From: Owenia fusiformis
Taxonomy: Eukaryota; Annelida; Polychaeta; Sabellida; Oweniidae
Assembly (NCBI GenBank): GCA_903813345.2
Contig: CAIIXF020000001.1
Coordinates: forward strand, 5,394,001 to 5,458,000
Direction of reading: 5' to 3'
Length of the DNA: 64,000 nucleotides
In this document: positions 1 to 11,600 of the stretch, piece by piece
Position numbering within the stretch: position 1 is the first letter of the stretch
Layout: every line of letters starts with the position of its first letter
Notes under the pieces: model-generated
Told to the model about the DNA's origin: nothing
The model's input: only the letters and a program-made list of their open reading frames with translations
The model's database searches: none
Made by a program: the position numbers and the translations under genes

Positions 1-2170
1 AGACCCCTAGTGAAGAAAATGAAAGAAACTATAAAATATATAAAGCAAGGTTCAGAGCTATTTTGAGAGCTGTAGAAAAAACCCACTATCGGAATCAATT
101 TGAAACTGCATCTGGAAATATTAAACAAACCTGGAATATTATCTCTGACATTTTAAATAGAAAAAAACTTCATACAGTGGTTCAAAACGAATTTCTGGTC
201 GATGGTATTGCAGTAAATGATAAAAAGTTGATTGCCAATAAATTCAACTCATTCTTTTCTTCAATTGGATTAAAATTAAGCTCTAAAATTCCAGAGTCAA
301 ACAGAACACCAAATGAATATATTAGTAATATGGGACATTTTGAAAATAGATTTCACTTAACACCAGTTGATGAAACAGAATTGTCATTATTAATACAAAC
401 TTTGAAAGACAAGGCAGCATCTCTTGATAATATTAAACCGATTATTGTAAAACATGCAAAAAATGAACTTATACAGCCTTTACTTTTGATATTCAATAAA
501 TCCTTCCAACAGGGAATTTTCCCGGATAAACTCAAAATAGCCAAGGTAACACCAATTTTCAAAAAAGGTCAAAAAGACAATTTCTCAAACTATAGACCAA
601 TTTCAGTCTTGCCAGTTTTTTCTAAACTTCTAGAAAAACTTATTAACTTTAGGCTCTGTAATTTTATCACAGAAAACGAAATATTATATATACATCAGTA
701 TGGCTTTCAGAAAAATGTCTCTACCTTTATGGCAATCTTAACTTTTGTTGAAAACATACGACATGCGCTGGAGAACAATGAATATTCGCTTGGTATTTTT
801 TTAGACTTGTCTAAAGCCTTTGACACCATTAATCATAAAATCCTTCTAGATAAATTAAATTTTTATGGAATTCAAGGGTCTGAACTTTCTCTTTTTAAAT
901 CATATCTAAAAGATCGAAAGCAAGTTGTATCATATAACAATATTGACTCTGATTTACAAAGTATATCATGCGGTGTGCCCCAGGGCTCAGTCCTTGGGCC
1001 GACATTATTCATATTATATGTAAATGACATGTTTAAGGTTTCCAATATTCTTAAAACCGTAATATTTGCTGACGACACTAATTTGTTGGCCTCAGATAAA
1101 GATTTGAAATCTCTAATAGAAAAGGTTAATGATGAACTTGATCTTATGGACGATTGGTTCAAAGCAAATAAATTGTCAATAAACTATTCTAAGACAAAAT
1201 TTATCTTGTTCAATAAACAGAAACGACAAATCTTTAGAGATATTAAAATTGATATGTCCGGGAAACAAATTGAAAGAGTAAAATCTATCAACTTTTTAGG
1301 TGTCATTGTTGATGAACATATTACCTGGAAAGAACATATTAAACATATAGAAGCAAAAATATCCAGAACAATTGGTCTCTTATATAAGATTCGCCACCTA
1401 TTGAATAAAACAAGTCTTTTGGCAATCTATAATTCCCTGATATACTCACATTTAAATTACTGTAATTTAATCTGGGGTGGCCATAGCAATGCTCATACAA
1501 ATGAGCTGCATTCTCTACTTCTATTTCAAAAGAGATTCCTTCGAATATTAGACAACCAGCCAAGAATGGCACATTCAGCACCTCTCTTTAAGAAGTACAA
1601 CATTTTACCTGTAAACCAGGTGTATGAATTTAATGTTTCGAATTTTGTCTATTGTTGTATTTACCAGGAACCTGTTTATTCAAAACTATATAATGATTAT
1701 TTTAATCAAAATGAATATTTTCACAATTATCCTACCAGAAGAAGTCATGATTTACATGCTAGGGCTTACAAAACAAAAATAGGGTTATATTCAATCAAAG
1801 TACAGGGTCCAAGAATCTGGAATTCTATCTCAGATCATGTCAGATTTTTGCCTTCATTACTTCAATTCAAAATGACTAGAAAGAAAAACTTAATTGCTGA
1901 AATATAATTATATATTGTCACCTCATCTACCTTTCCATCCATACATTTTTTCCTAAACTGAAATAGAGTTAACACACATTGGCAGCCACAACTCACCACC
2001 ACTAGCCATAAGTTAGATGCATACATATGCTATCAATATGTATAGTTATTATTAAATTTTCATTTTTGTCACAAAAACAACTTCATACACTTGTTAAAGT
2101 GTCAGTTGATGTATAATTTATGTATCATAGTTTGACAATAAAGTATGTAACTAACTAAAACTAAAACTAA
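1..2170 (+). mobile_element. Non-LTR retrotransposon (LINE), 3' part, cut by window edge
   Basis: The 3' portion of a LINE lies on the plus strand. Its reverse transcriptase frame runs to 1907. A 3' UTR of about 260 bp follows, with AATAAA near 2139 and a short repetitive tail of the AACTAAA type ending near 2170. Such simple-repeat tails replace poly(A) in several LINE clades. The endonuclease and any ORF1 would lie left of the window. The unbroken frame suggests a fairly young copy. The RT is of the CR1/Jockey-related broad group, judged by motif style only; the clade is not resolved. Confidence 0.88.
3..1907 (+). CDS. LINE ORF2 fragment: reverse transcriptase and C-terminal region
   Basis: The frame is open from the window edge, so the true start is outside; the first in-frame initiator-like codon (TTG at 63) is not a real start. 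Counting from that codon, the palm motifs are FLDLSKAFDT (about residue 246), CGVPQGSVLGP (about 303) and FADDTN (about 335), with the catalytic Asp pair in FADD. An upstream NYRPISVLPVFSK block (about 176) is typical of LINE RTs. The C-terminal 200 residues are the usual thumb/connection region. The product would copy its own RNA at a nicked target by target-primed reverse transcription. There are no internal stops, so this part may be intact. Confidence 0.9.
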   Translation, partial: TPSEENERNYKIYKARFRAILRAVEKTHYRNQFETASGNIKQTWNIISDILNRKKLHTVVQNEFLVDGIAVNDKKLIANKFNSFFSSIGLKLSSKIPESNRTPNEYISNMGHFENRFHLTPVDETELSLLIQTLKDKAASLDNIKPIIVKHAKNELIQPLLLIFNKSFQQGIFPDKLKIAKVTPIFKKGQKDNFSNYRPISVLPVFSKLLEKLINFRLCNFITENEILYIHQYGFQKNVSTFMAILTFVENIRHALENNEYSLGIFLDLSKAFDTINHKILLDKLNFYGIQGSELSLFKSYLKDRKQVVSYNNIDSDLQSISCGVPQGSVLGPTLFILYVNDMFKVSNILKTVIFADDTNLLASDKDLKSLIEKVNDELDLMDDWFKANKLSINYSKTKFILFNKQKRQIFRDIKIDMSGKQIERVKSINFLGVIVDEHITWKEHIKHIEAKISRTIGLLYKIRHLLNKTSLLAIYNSLIYSHLNYCNLIWGGHSNAHTNELHSLLLFQKRFLRILDNQPRMAHSAPLFKKYNILPVNQVYEFNVSNFVYCCIYQEPVYSKLYNDYFNQNEYFHNYPTRRSHDLHARAYKTKIGLYSIKVQGPRIWNSISDHVRFLPSLLQFKMTRKKNLIAEI

Positions 2171-2532
2171 AAAATAGATTAGAATTTCTCAAATCGCAGC
2201 CCATCGATTTTTAAAGAATTGCAATAAAATACAGCAGAACTTCTCACCTTTATGTCGTAAACATTTAAACAAAGAGGCCACGAAAATCAAAACCTCTGCT
2301 GTCCTGGTTGGTTAAAGTGCAAAAACGTCGCCACATTTATGTAAATGAGCCAAATTACCGGGGCCCACAAACAATTGTGTGCCCAAAATTTTTGCAGTGG
2401 GCCTTTTTAGGTCAAATTATCAAAAATGGGCATTCAAAGTTTTTTGATTTGAAATGTACACCCCCCCCCCTTGTTAACTTCTGGATTCGCCAGTGGTTAT
2501 GATCACAAATCTACAAGTTATTCTTTACTCTC

Positions 2533-3509
2533 TCTCGCGAATAGGCCTACGGGCGTTTATTTTGCACAGGGCGTTTATTTGAAAGAATTTTTAATAAACG
2601 CCCATGGGCCTATATTAAGAGGGAGAAAACAATTTTCCAAGGAGGATAGGCGTTTATTTAGAGGAATAGCTAGGGGGATATTATCGATTGTATAGTTGAC
2701 ACATGGCCTTCATACTCACGCACTAGTATGATCACGAACGTGGGCAAAAACGTTGACCAATATGTGACCTCATTTTTATTAATCATTTGTACTTGAACGA
2801 CATTAATCACGTATTACCTTACATTATGTACTATTCGCAATTTCATCCCTTTTCTCGAATGTTTTGCCAACTGGGCATTTATTTGAAATAATTTTTAATA
2901 AACAAATTTATATTGGAAAGTTAATCCAATAGCCAGCCAATTTACCTTGAAGGTGTGAAATATATGAATAGCATCGTGAATAGCCCTATTAAGATAGGCT
3001 AGGCTAATTCTGTTAAAACTATACTCATATTAATCACGTATTATTTTGGTAAATAAATGTCATATTTTGTTAAATTAAAAGTGTTTAGCATAAACTTCTC
3101 TAGATAAAACCAATATGATTTAATCTTTTAGAATTAATTCACCTAACTTTTTTACAATCAATAAATTCAGAAAATTACTTAACATTTCCGATTTATATCT
3201 AGTTTCTAATTTATCCCTAATTCTTTCAAAATTCATCAATATCATAATGAAAGGTACATCTAATTGTTTTTATAGATATTTAAATATGGTGGGGTCGAGT
3301 TGACTAAGGGTTGAGTTGACCAAGGGTTGAGATGACTTGGGGTCGAGTTGACTAAGGGTTGACTTGACTTGGGGTCGAGTTGACTAAGGGTTGACTTGAC
3401 TTGGGTTGAGTTGACTTGGCGTTGAGTTGACCAGTTACCTTTTTAAAGAGGGAAAAACCTTTTCATACACCCCACTTTCAAATAAACGCCCATGGGCCTA
3501 TTCGCGAGA
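2533..3509. mobile_element. Small inverted-repeat DNA element (MITE-like), unknown family
   Basis: Inverted termini read TCTCGCGAATAGGCC at 2533 and its complement ending at 3509. Both continue inward to a GGGCGTTTATTT block, for about 34 bp of imperfect terminal repeat. The interior is AT-rich without a coding frame and contains the short minisatellite at 3291-3436. No clear target-site duplication was found, so the superfamily is left open. It lies just upstream of the first exon of the C8orf34-like gene. Confidence 0.6.
3291..3436. repeat. Short minisatellite, GAGTTGACT-type units
   Basis: Tandem, partly degenerate units of about 13-26 bp are built from GGTTGAGTTGACTAAG and GGGTCGAGTTGACT. 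It is similar in style (GGTTGAGTTG core) to the larger array at 8070-9170, suggesting a shared origin or convergent low complexity. Confidence 0.75.
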
Positions 3510-3842
3510 AACTAACATCGTATGTGTACAAAATAGATATATATGCCAGCATGTACATATGCCAGCAGATGAACTGGAATCAATATTCAATGTACGTACA
3601 GTACACCTACTAATAAGGTGTGGAACTGTTACAAAGAAACAGTGGAGCTTCGTGTCAAATTGTGTTGATCGTCAAATGGGATGGAATATTATATGAACGA
3701 ACAAAAGGATATTATCTTTAACATTCATGGCACAATTCCAATTATATGTGGTAGCTGGGGGAACTAATACAAACACGAGTTTTACCAAAACAACTGGCCA
3801 CGAGAGATTTTCGAATGATAATTCCCGACTGTGCGCCCGTTT

Positions 3843-5668
3843 ATGAAGAAACTTGAGGTAAGCTGGCGTGGGACATGGGTGAAAATGGTAGATAAATATG
3901 TGATTCAACTTATTAGACCATAAACAGATCGGATAATTATTGTGAATTACGATTTAGATGCAGTTCTATGACCTACCTGTCCGTGATTTCTACTCGAAGG
4001 GGCGGTATTTCTACTCGAAGGCGCGGTAACCTCTACGGAAAACGGCGGTAAGAACGGGAAGGGGCGAATTTGATCCCTACCTGTGATGATTATTCATAGC
4101 TGTTCATAGCATAGGCAATGGACAAAAAGCCAATCTCACATGAATTGTTAATGTTCATCTTCACTTGTCATTTATTCTACAGGAGTTGATGGCCAAAGTA
4201 ATAGACAAAATGCCAGAAGAACCCGTTCCATACATAATCCGAGTTTTACAGCGAAAATATGGTCTTTCTGAGGTAAGGAATTTTGATTTTCTGGAATGAA
4301 CCACTGTGCTTTTACAAGAGCCAATAAAAGTTGGAACATTTTTCAATTTATTCAAATTTTCTTTATTATTGCAGTTCAATCCACAATTCAGATAATTGTA
4401 AAATGCTTATTTGTGAAAACATTAAGGGAAAAAATAAGGAGTACAATTATTTTTGCCTTGTCATGGTCAGGCTCTGTATCCTGTGTGTGTCATGAAAATT
4501 TTCCAATTTTCTCTGCGTGAGACATCACTCCTGGAAATACAGTATCTTTCATACCATACAATATGTACCCTCCAAATGGTCTCAGCACAATTTCCATCAA
4601 TTAAAACATATGTAGTTATCCCTCAAAGAAGCTATACATGTCTCCCTTGGATTATATAGCTTAACTGTTCTCAGCTTTTGTTCAAAACTCTCACAATATA
4701 TCTCAAAACCTATCATTTTAGCATAAAGAATACATTAAGCTCTATACCATTGTATTTCAGTCTGATGATTTTGGCCAAGTCAGAAGGAGCACAGGGGAAT
4801 ATGGAGGTAAGTAGATAAAAAGGCTCAAGAGTACAACATTTCAAATACTTGGAAATAAAGTGTGTTAATTATAACCCTATGGACTCGAATGGAGAGAAAT
4901 AGATTTGCTACACAATCTAAAATAATTGAATAACATTACATAATGGAATAAGTTTGATTGAACTGTTTCAAAATTTTCACTTGATATGACGTGTTCATAT
5001 GCACTATTTTTCAGACACATTCGGTGTTGCCAAGGAAAAGGCGAGTTACGACAAACCATGGAAGACAAACAGTAAACGATTAAAGCCAAAGAAATCTGAA
5101 GATGTAGAGAATAAAAGACCAGGTAAGGAAAATTATGTAGCTTATTTGTAGTTGCATTTTGTTGTTTCCATATGTTGTCTCCTTTAACATTCTCTATTTT
5201 GAAGGAGATATCTTAGGAGCTCTTATTGGTTCCAGTTGTTGTTGGCTGTTTCATTTCTTTAGCAATTTCAACCCTTCATTTGGAGATTTATTATGAGAAT
5301 ATTTTTGATTTGACTTTATTTTACATGATTCTTTAAATTTCAGATCTTCTGTACAGTGTGAATTATTCAATGCTCAGACATATTTTATTTTGAATAAATA
5401 CACTTCTAAGTTTTAGTACAATATTTATTATTATTTGTTTGATATCAGGTTAATTATATGAACAATTGTTGCCAATACATAATTGCAGCAATTAGAAAGG
5501 CTTCCCCAACAAAGGATAGGTTCATCCAGTCTGCACCAGTTGATGCAGAATTCAATGATCTTTTCCGTGTTAGCCCCATAACTCCCAGAAATGTCCGCAG
5601 TGCTACCCCACGAGTTAACCAGGAATCGAGTCCGAGACTTCCACAGATTTCTCCTTCCCCCAGTAGAG
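3843..5668 (+). CDS. C8orf34: C8orf34-like gene, exons 1-5 (RII-alpha-like N terminus)
   Basis: Exon 1 gives only MKKLE before a GTAAGC donor. An in-frame stop lies just upstream, but the codons directly before the ATG read V-R-P-F, which resembles the family N terminus (G-P-L-F-E), so a missed upstream microexon or another start is possible. Exon 2 (30 codons) carries the docking-like helix. Exon 4 carries A-S-Y-D-K-P-W, the best match to the vertebrate protein. Exon 5 (180 nt, rich in S-P and T-P) ends at AGAG/GTTAAA, a weak donor with T at +3; the phase with exon 6 supports it. Confidence 0.75.
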
Positions 5669-8600
5669 GTTAAATATGAATATTAGCATGGTGCTGAAGG
5701 ATTTTTCTTATATGTACTAGGTGGCATTGGGTTAAACATAATTTGAAGTTCACAATATACATTTACTGTGCTTTTTATGACACTACCAAGAAGAAGTGAC
5801 ATATTTTTTTGTATCTCATACTTGAGTGGGTTTGCGGTAGATATCACCTGGGAATACATATCATATCTGAGGAGCAGGCAGGATATATTGTATATGTCCC
5901 ACTCCAGACCAAATGAAGGCAGATATAATATATCCATCCCACTCCTGGGAATTTTTCAAAAGTTTAAAAAAGTTTAATTTTTTTTAAAGTTTAGATGTTT
6001 CAATTTAATTGTATTGAACGAAAGGAATATTACGAAAATGTTGAATATAAATTGTGCTTTCACAGTATAGGCCTATCTTGTCATTTGAAAAGGTGGAACC
6101 CCAAACCCACACAAGTATGAGATACACCAGTTATGTACGGTCGGTTTTGGATATAGGGAATATCCAAAACCTCCCAGTACATAACCCTTATATATTGTTG
6201 TCATTTTTTGACTGGCACGGTGGTGGGTATTAACTCAGCATTATAAAAGTGATTACGCTTTTTTAACCATTTGCACTAACTTATGAGGTGACTGCATTTT
6301 GTCGTATTGATGCCTTAATTGAGCAGGTCGTTGTTCCCCCCTCAAAAAAGAGGAGATGCAAAAATCTTTCCTTATAAGGTTAAAATATTTCCCATGATGC
6401 AGTTCGCAGAGGAACAAATTTATACTTCCTTGTTTTCCCCCATAGCTTTAACATGGGGATTGTCACACCTATTTTTCAAACGATATATTTGTTTATATTC
6501 CCGTACGAGAGCACAGAAAAAATTATCAGAAACCGCGAAATGGACAATTGCCTAAATTCGTCTCAATATAAGAATACCATATAAAATGCTTTTTACATGT
6601 ATATTGTATGTTTGATCTTTTTATGAATTCTTTCCATGCTTTTACATCCTTTGTTATTTTTAGCTCAATTGTGACTGTAAATGTAATGTGAACTTAAAAA
6701 TCATTGCTTTATGTTTAAATCAACCAAATATCTCCTCTGAAATAAGGATGATTTGTCATCAATGTGGAACTCTAATGTGGAAAAGAATGGTGCTTTTTAT
6801 GTGCTAATAACTAACAGGGAACATGCTTCAAATCATGAATGGAGAAAAGGGTATCAGCCAATCTACACCTGGAAAGAAAATCCATGATTTACTTCATAGC
6901 TTGTATATTCTGGTATTTGTAATAGGATTAAAGTTGGGAATAGTTGCATGAATTCTAATGGTAATACGGAATGGTTAGTTTAGCATGTATCTGACACTGA
7001 AAAAAATATGTAATGACATACTGTACTTCAACTAATATTTGATGCTATTATATTTTGCATTTTACGATTTTGAAATTTTGCAGCAATATGTATTCATTTT
7101 TGCTAAATTTCGGTTTTTCGAAATTTTTCGGCTATTAATTTTTCTGGATTTGTGAGCTCTCAAAATGTTTCCAGCTTCTTTAATTCTTTGATTTAAATCT
7201 TTTAAAATCCAAAATGAAATTTAGGAAACATTGTCTTTTAATTCCAACCTTGTATTGTCCAGCATTGGACAAAATATTGTCAACATATTGACTGAAATAT
7301 ATTCGTGGGAGATTCGTGACTGCTATATTCCATGAATTAGAATTATTGGAATTTTGCGTCTATTATATTTCACGAATTTTACTGAAACACATTGATACAC
7401 TGGTAAAAATAGTTGAATTTAATCATATGGCTTGTGTTTCCAGCAGGTGGCATGTCCCAGAGCAATGAAGAATGGGATTCCAACACAAAGACAAAGTCCC
7501 AGAATTTTGATGAATTGTTTACAGAGACACAACAGAAGAAAACTGCAGCCATTAAGAAACAGACTGCAAATTCAACATCAAAGAATCTGTGGCGTACTGA
7601 AGCTGAGGTAATATTGCATCTTTTTGATAAATGTACAGTAATGTATTTCTTGACTTCACAATTGTGCACATTTAGAATGTCATCATAATCTTTTCAGATA
7701 GCATCAGGTTTAAGATAAAACATTTTCCCCAAAATCACGGAGTGCGATTGAAAGATTTGTCTGGTATTGGGAAGCATGCTACTTTTCATAAGAACACCAA
7801 GAAAACTTCATCAATTAATTTTGAAGCAATAGGTTTGGTTATACCAAAGAAAATCACCTACTCCATGCAATGGATATATCATTTGTAGATAGTTTTAATT
7901 TCTGTTTGAAGTCCAATAATGCTAGTGTACTCTAAAATGGCACAATATAGTGACATGATAATATTTTCATATATTTAATTTATGCATTGGGTCTTTTAAT
8001 TTTTTTCATAAAAAGTTTTTTTGAACTGCTAGAGTTTGAAAATTTAAAACCTATCATATTCATAGGAGAAACATTTGAAAGGGAGTTGTCAAGGGTATGA
8101 GTTGTCTAGTGGTTGAGTTGTCAAGGGTATGAGTTGTCTAGGGCTTCAATTGTCTGGTGGTTGAGTTGTCAAGGGTTGAGTTGTTTAGTGGTTGAGTTGT
8201 CAAGAGTATGAGTTGTCTAGTGGTTGAGTTGTCAAGGATTGAGTTGTCTTGTGGTTGAGTTGTCAAGGGTATGCGTTGTCAAGGGTTGAGTTGTCTAGTG
8301 GTTGAGTTGTCAAGGTATGAGTTGTCTAGTGGTTGAGTTGTCAAGGGTTTAGTTGTCTAGTGGTTGAGTTGTCAAGGGTATGAGTTGTCTAGTGGTTGAG
8401 TTGTCAAGGATTGAGTTGTCTGGTGGTTGAGTTGTCAAGGGTATGAGTTGTCTAGGATTGAATTGTCTGGTGGTTGAGTTGTCAAGGGTATGAGTTGTCT
8501 AGGGTTGAATTGTCTGGTGGTTGAGTTGTTAATGGTATGAGTTGTCTAGGGTTGAATTGTCTAGTGGTTGAGTTGTCAAGGGTATTCGTTGTCAAGGGTT

Positions 8601-11600
8601 GAGTTGTCTAGTGGTTGAGTTGTCAAGGTATGAGTTGTCTAGTGGTTGAGTTGTCAAGGATTGAGTTGTCTGGTGGTTGAGTTGTCAAGGGTATGAGTTG
8701 TCTAGGATTGAATTGTCTGGTGGTTGAGTTGTCAAGGGTATGAGTTGTCTAGGGTTGAATTGTCTGGTGGTTGAGTTGTTAATGGTATGAGTTGTCTAGG
8801 GTTGAATTGTCTAGTGGTTGAGTTGTCAAGGGTATGAGTTCTCTAGGGTTGAGTTGTCTGGTGCTTAAGTTGTCAAGGGATGAATTGTCTAGGGTTAAGT
8901 TGTCTGGTGGTTGAGTTGTCGAGGGTATGAGTTGTCTAGGGTTGAGTTGTCTGGTGGTTGAGTTGTCGAGGGTATGAGTTGTCTAGGGTTGAGTTGTCTG
9001 GTGGTTGAGTTGTCGAGGGTATGAGTTGTCTAGGGTTGAGTTGTCGAGGGTTTGAGTTGTCTAGGGTTGAGTTTTCTGATGGTTGAGTTTTCAAGGGTAT
9101 GAGTTGTCTAGGGTTGAGTTGTCTGATGGTTGAGTTGTCAAGGGATGAATTGTCCAGTTATTGAATTGTCACCTGGTTATTTGAAATAGTACAATAGTGC
9201 AGTGAATGGGCAATGCTTTTTGTAATTCTCTTTAGGACCATGACTTCACTTACCAAAGTTCAGGCTACACAGGTCCAAGACGAGCAAAAACAGGTGAAGA
9301 CTCCTTGGCATCAGAACTAATTGTTACTCACAGTTCTAGGACCAAAGAAGACCCCATACAAACTGCAGCAGTTACATCAGGGTAAATTGATAATAGGCTC
9401 GAAGCTTAAAGATTTACTGTATGTATGTCACTAGACAACACTAGGCAGGCATGCTTTTTGAAATGATTGCTTTCAACATTTTATACTCTTTTTGTAAACT
9501 TCCTATTAACAAGAAAAAATAAATAGTTAGGTAGTCAAATGCTGGGGACATGAGAAAATTCTTTCATCCAATATGTGTTGATTCCAGGAGCAAGAGAAAG
9601 GGCCAGGCAGTGGATGCTCATAAACACAGGAAAAAGCTAGAAGAGATGATATTATCAGAACAGAAGGCTCAGGATTCTGGTTACTATGATGAGAGAGAAG
9701 AGAAAGACGATGCACTGGAGGTCTTAGGTAATGTTTCAGATGTTTTATCCAATTACAATATTTAGATAAGAGACTACAGGTTCAGTATATGCATACTAAT
9801 ATGGAATATACTGAAAACTGAAAACCCTTGACCTACACCTTTGGCCAAAGACTGACTGTGCATCAAAAAATATAATTTATATTAGTGTTTCAGTCATTTC
9901 TCATTGTAAGTACATTGTATAAGTTTCAAGTTTAAAAACTGATTAGTTTTGGGGTATTCCGGGTCAATTTTTAAGGTGGCCATTTTGGATTAAGGGCTGA
10001 AAATCCACAATGTTCACATTAACATTTACCCAGAATGACAGTTCTAAAACTTGGAACTAATTAAGAACTTTATTACATGTATTTACAATGAGAAAATGGC
10101 ACTTGACTGAAATATGAATTTGAATTACAATTTTTTGATACCCAGTAAGTCTTAGGGATGTTTCTTGGTATACAACTTTACAACTGATTTGTTTTGGGGC
10201 ATTATGGGTGAATTTTAAGGTGGCCATTTTGGATTTTCTGTCCTGAAATCTTATCTGTAAAGATTTTTATAGTTTTGAGTCAAAACATTTCTTGGATCAA
10301 TCTGAAATTTTCAGAGATGTTTCTTGGTATAAAAGTGTACAAATGCTTAGTCTTTGGACATTCTGGGTAAATTTTCAGGTGAGATGGGTGTCACAATTCA
10401 CAGTCATTTGTGTGAAATCTAATTTTATATTGTCAAGGACACCTGGTCCTTTATTCACTATATAAGAATCCACCCCATTTCTCTTAAAGGGAATGCGAAG
10501 TTTTGTCCCTTAAACTTGATAATAAGTTAGAATAAAGATACATCTTTCATTCCAACTTCGTTTTATTGTTCTATCATCACCCCCTTAATTGTTATTGAGC
10601 CCCGGGTTTTGTATATGAACTGGACCACGGAGCTGCCATTTCAACCGTAAAGTGGTTCTTTACGACATTGTTATGACGTCATTGATGCCAGATTGATGCC
10701 TTGGCATTCCAAAAGTTTTGTGGCGCCATTTTTGAATCAAAAATTAAATGCTGAGTTGTTGCCATTCCAAAACCGAATAAATCATTTTAAAGGAACTAAA
10801 AGAATACGTATATAAACTTACCACCCATAATAAAGAACGATTTCAATAGAATATTAACGCCGGCATTTTCGGAATTGCTTTTTACCTATCAAGACATGGA
10901 ATGCAGGTTACATTTATTCGTTATTTAGCCTACACTTGAAATAATCTGGGATTCGTGATGATTTAATTTGCTTGTCTCATTACAAAAATACGTGTTCGTA
11001 CTTCAATATTCATTGCATTTATGTTTATCTTTAACATAAGTATTCGAAGAAAATTTTAAAATTAAATTTAAACTGTATTCAATTACTATCATGGATTCTC
11101 AGCCTCACGTCGCATTTTTACGGGGACCGTACAGTCTATCATTTCTGCGGTAAGTAAAATCTCTACGGTTGCCAAAGTATTTCTGCAGTCAGATAATTTA
11201 GCAGTCACATTTGCTAAGATAGCTGTACGGCGTATTTTGATTATGAGGAAAAACTACGATTCCCGTACGGCTGATAAACGATGACGCACGATAAGTGTAG
11301 GGCGGCCCTACGACGTGCGTAGTTTTTCTTGAAGGCCTCCACATGTACAAGGGGTTCTACGGTTCGGAAAGGTCAATTGTAACCTATGAAATCCAAGCGC
11401 AGCCGCAAGTCGACCGTGAACCTGACGTACAGCCGCCGTGGGACCTACTTTTTGGCTGCTACTTGTTGATATCTACAGTGACCATAGAAAAGAAAAAGTT
11501 CTCCGACTCTACGCCCTGTAAAAACTTAATTTGCCGTGTACGTAGACCGCAAGGTGACCTTAAGGTGACTGTAGTTGTCCTTTGATTGCCGAAGAAATTT

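Noticed and set aside
3427-3696. 89-codon frame upstream of the first C8orf34-like exon
   Set aside because: It overlaps a minisatellite and a MITE end and shows no family similarity or fitting donor.
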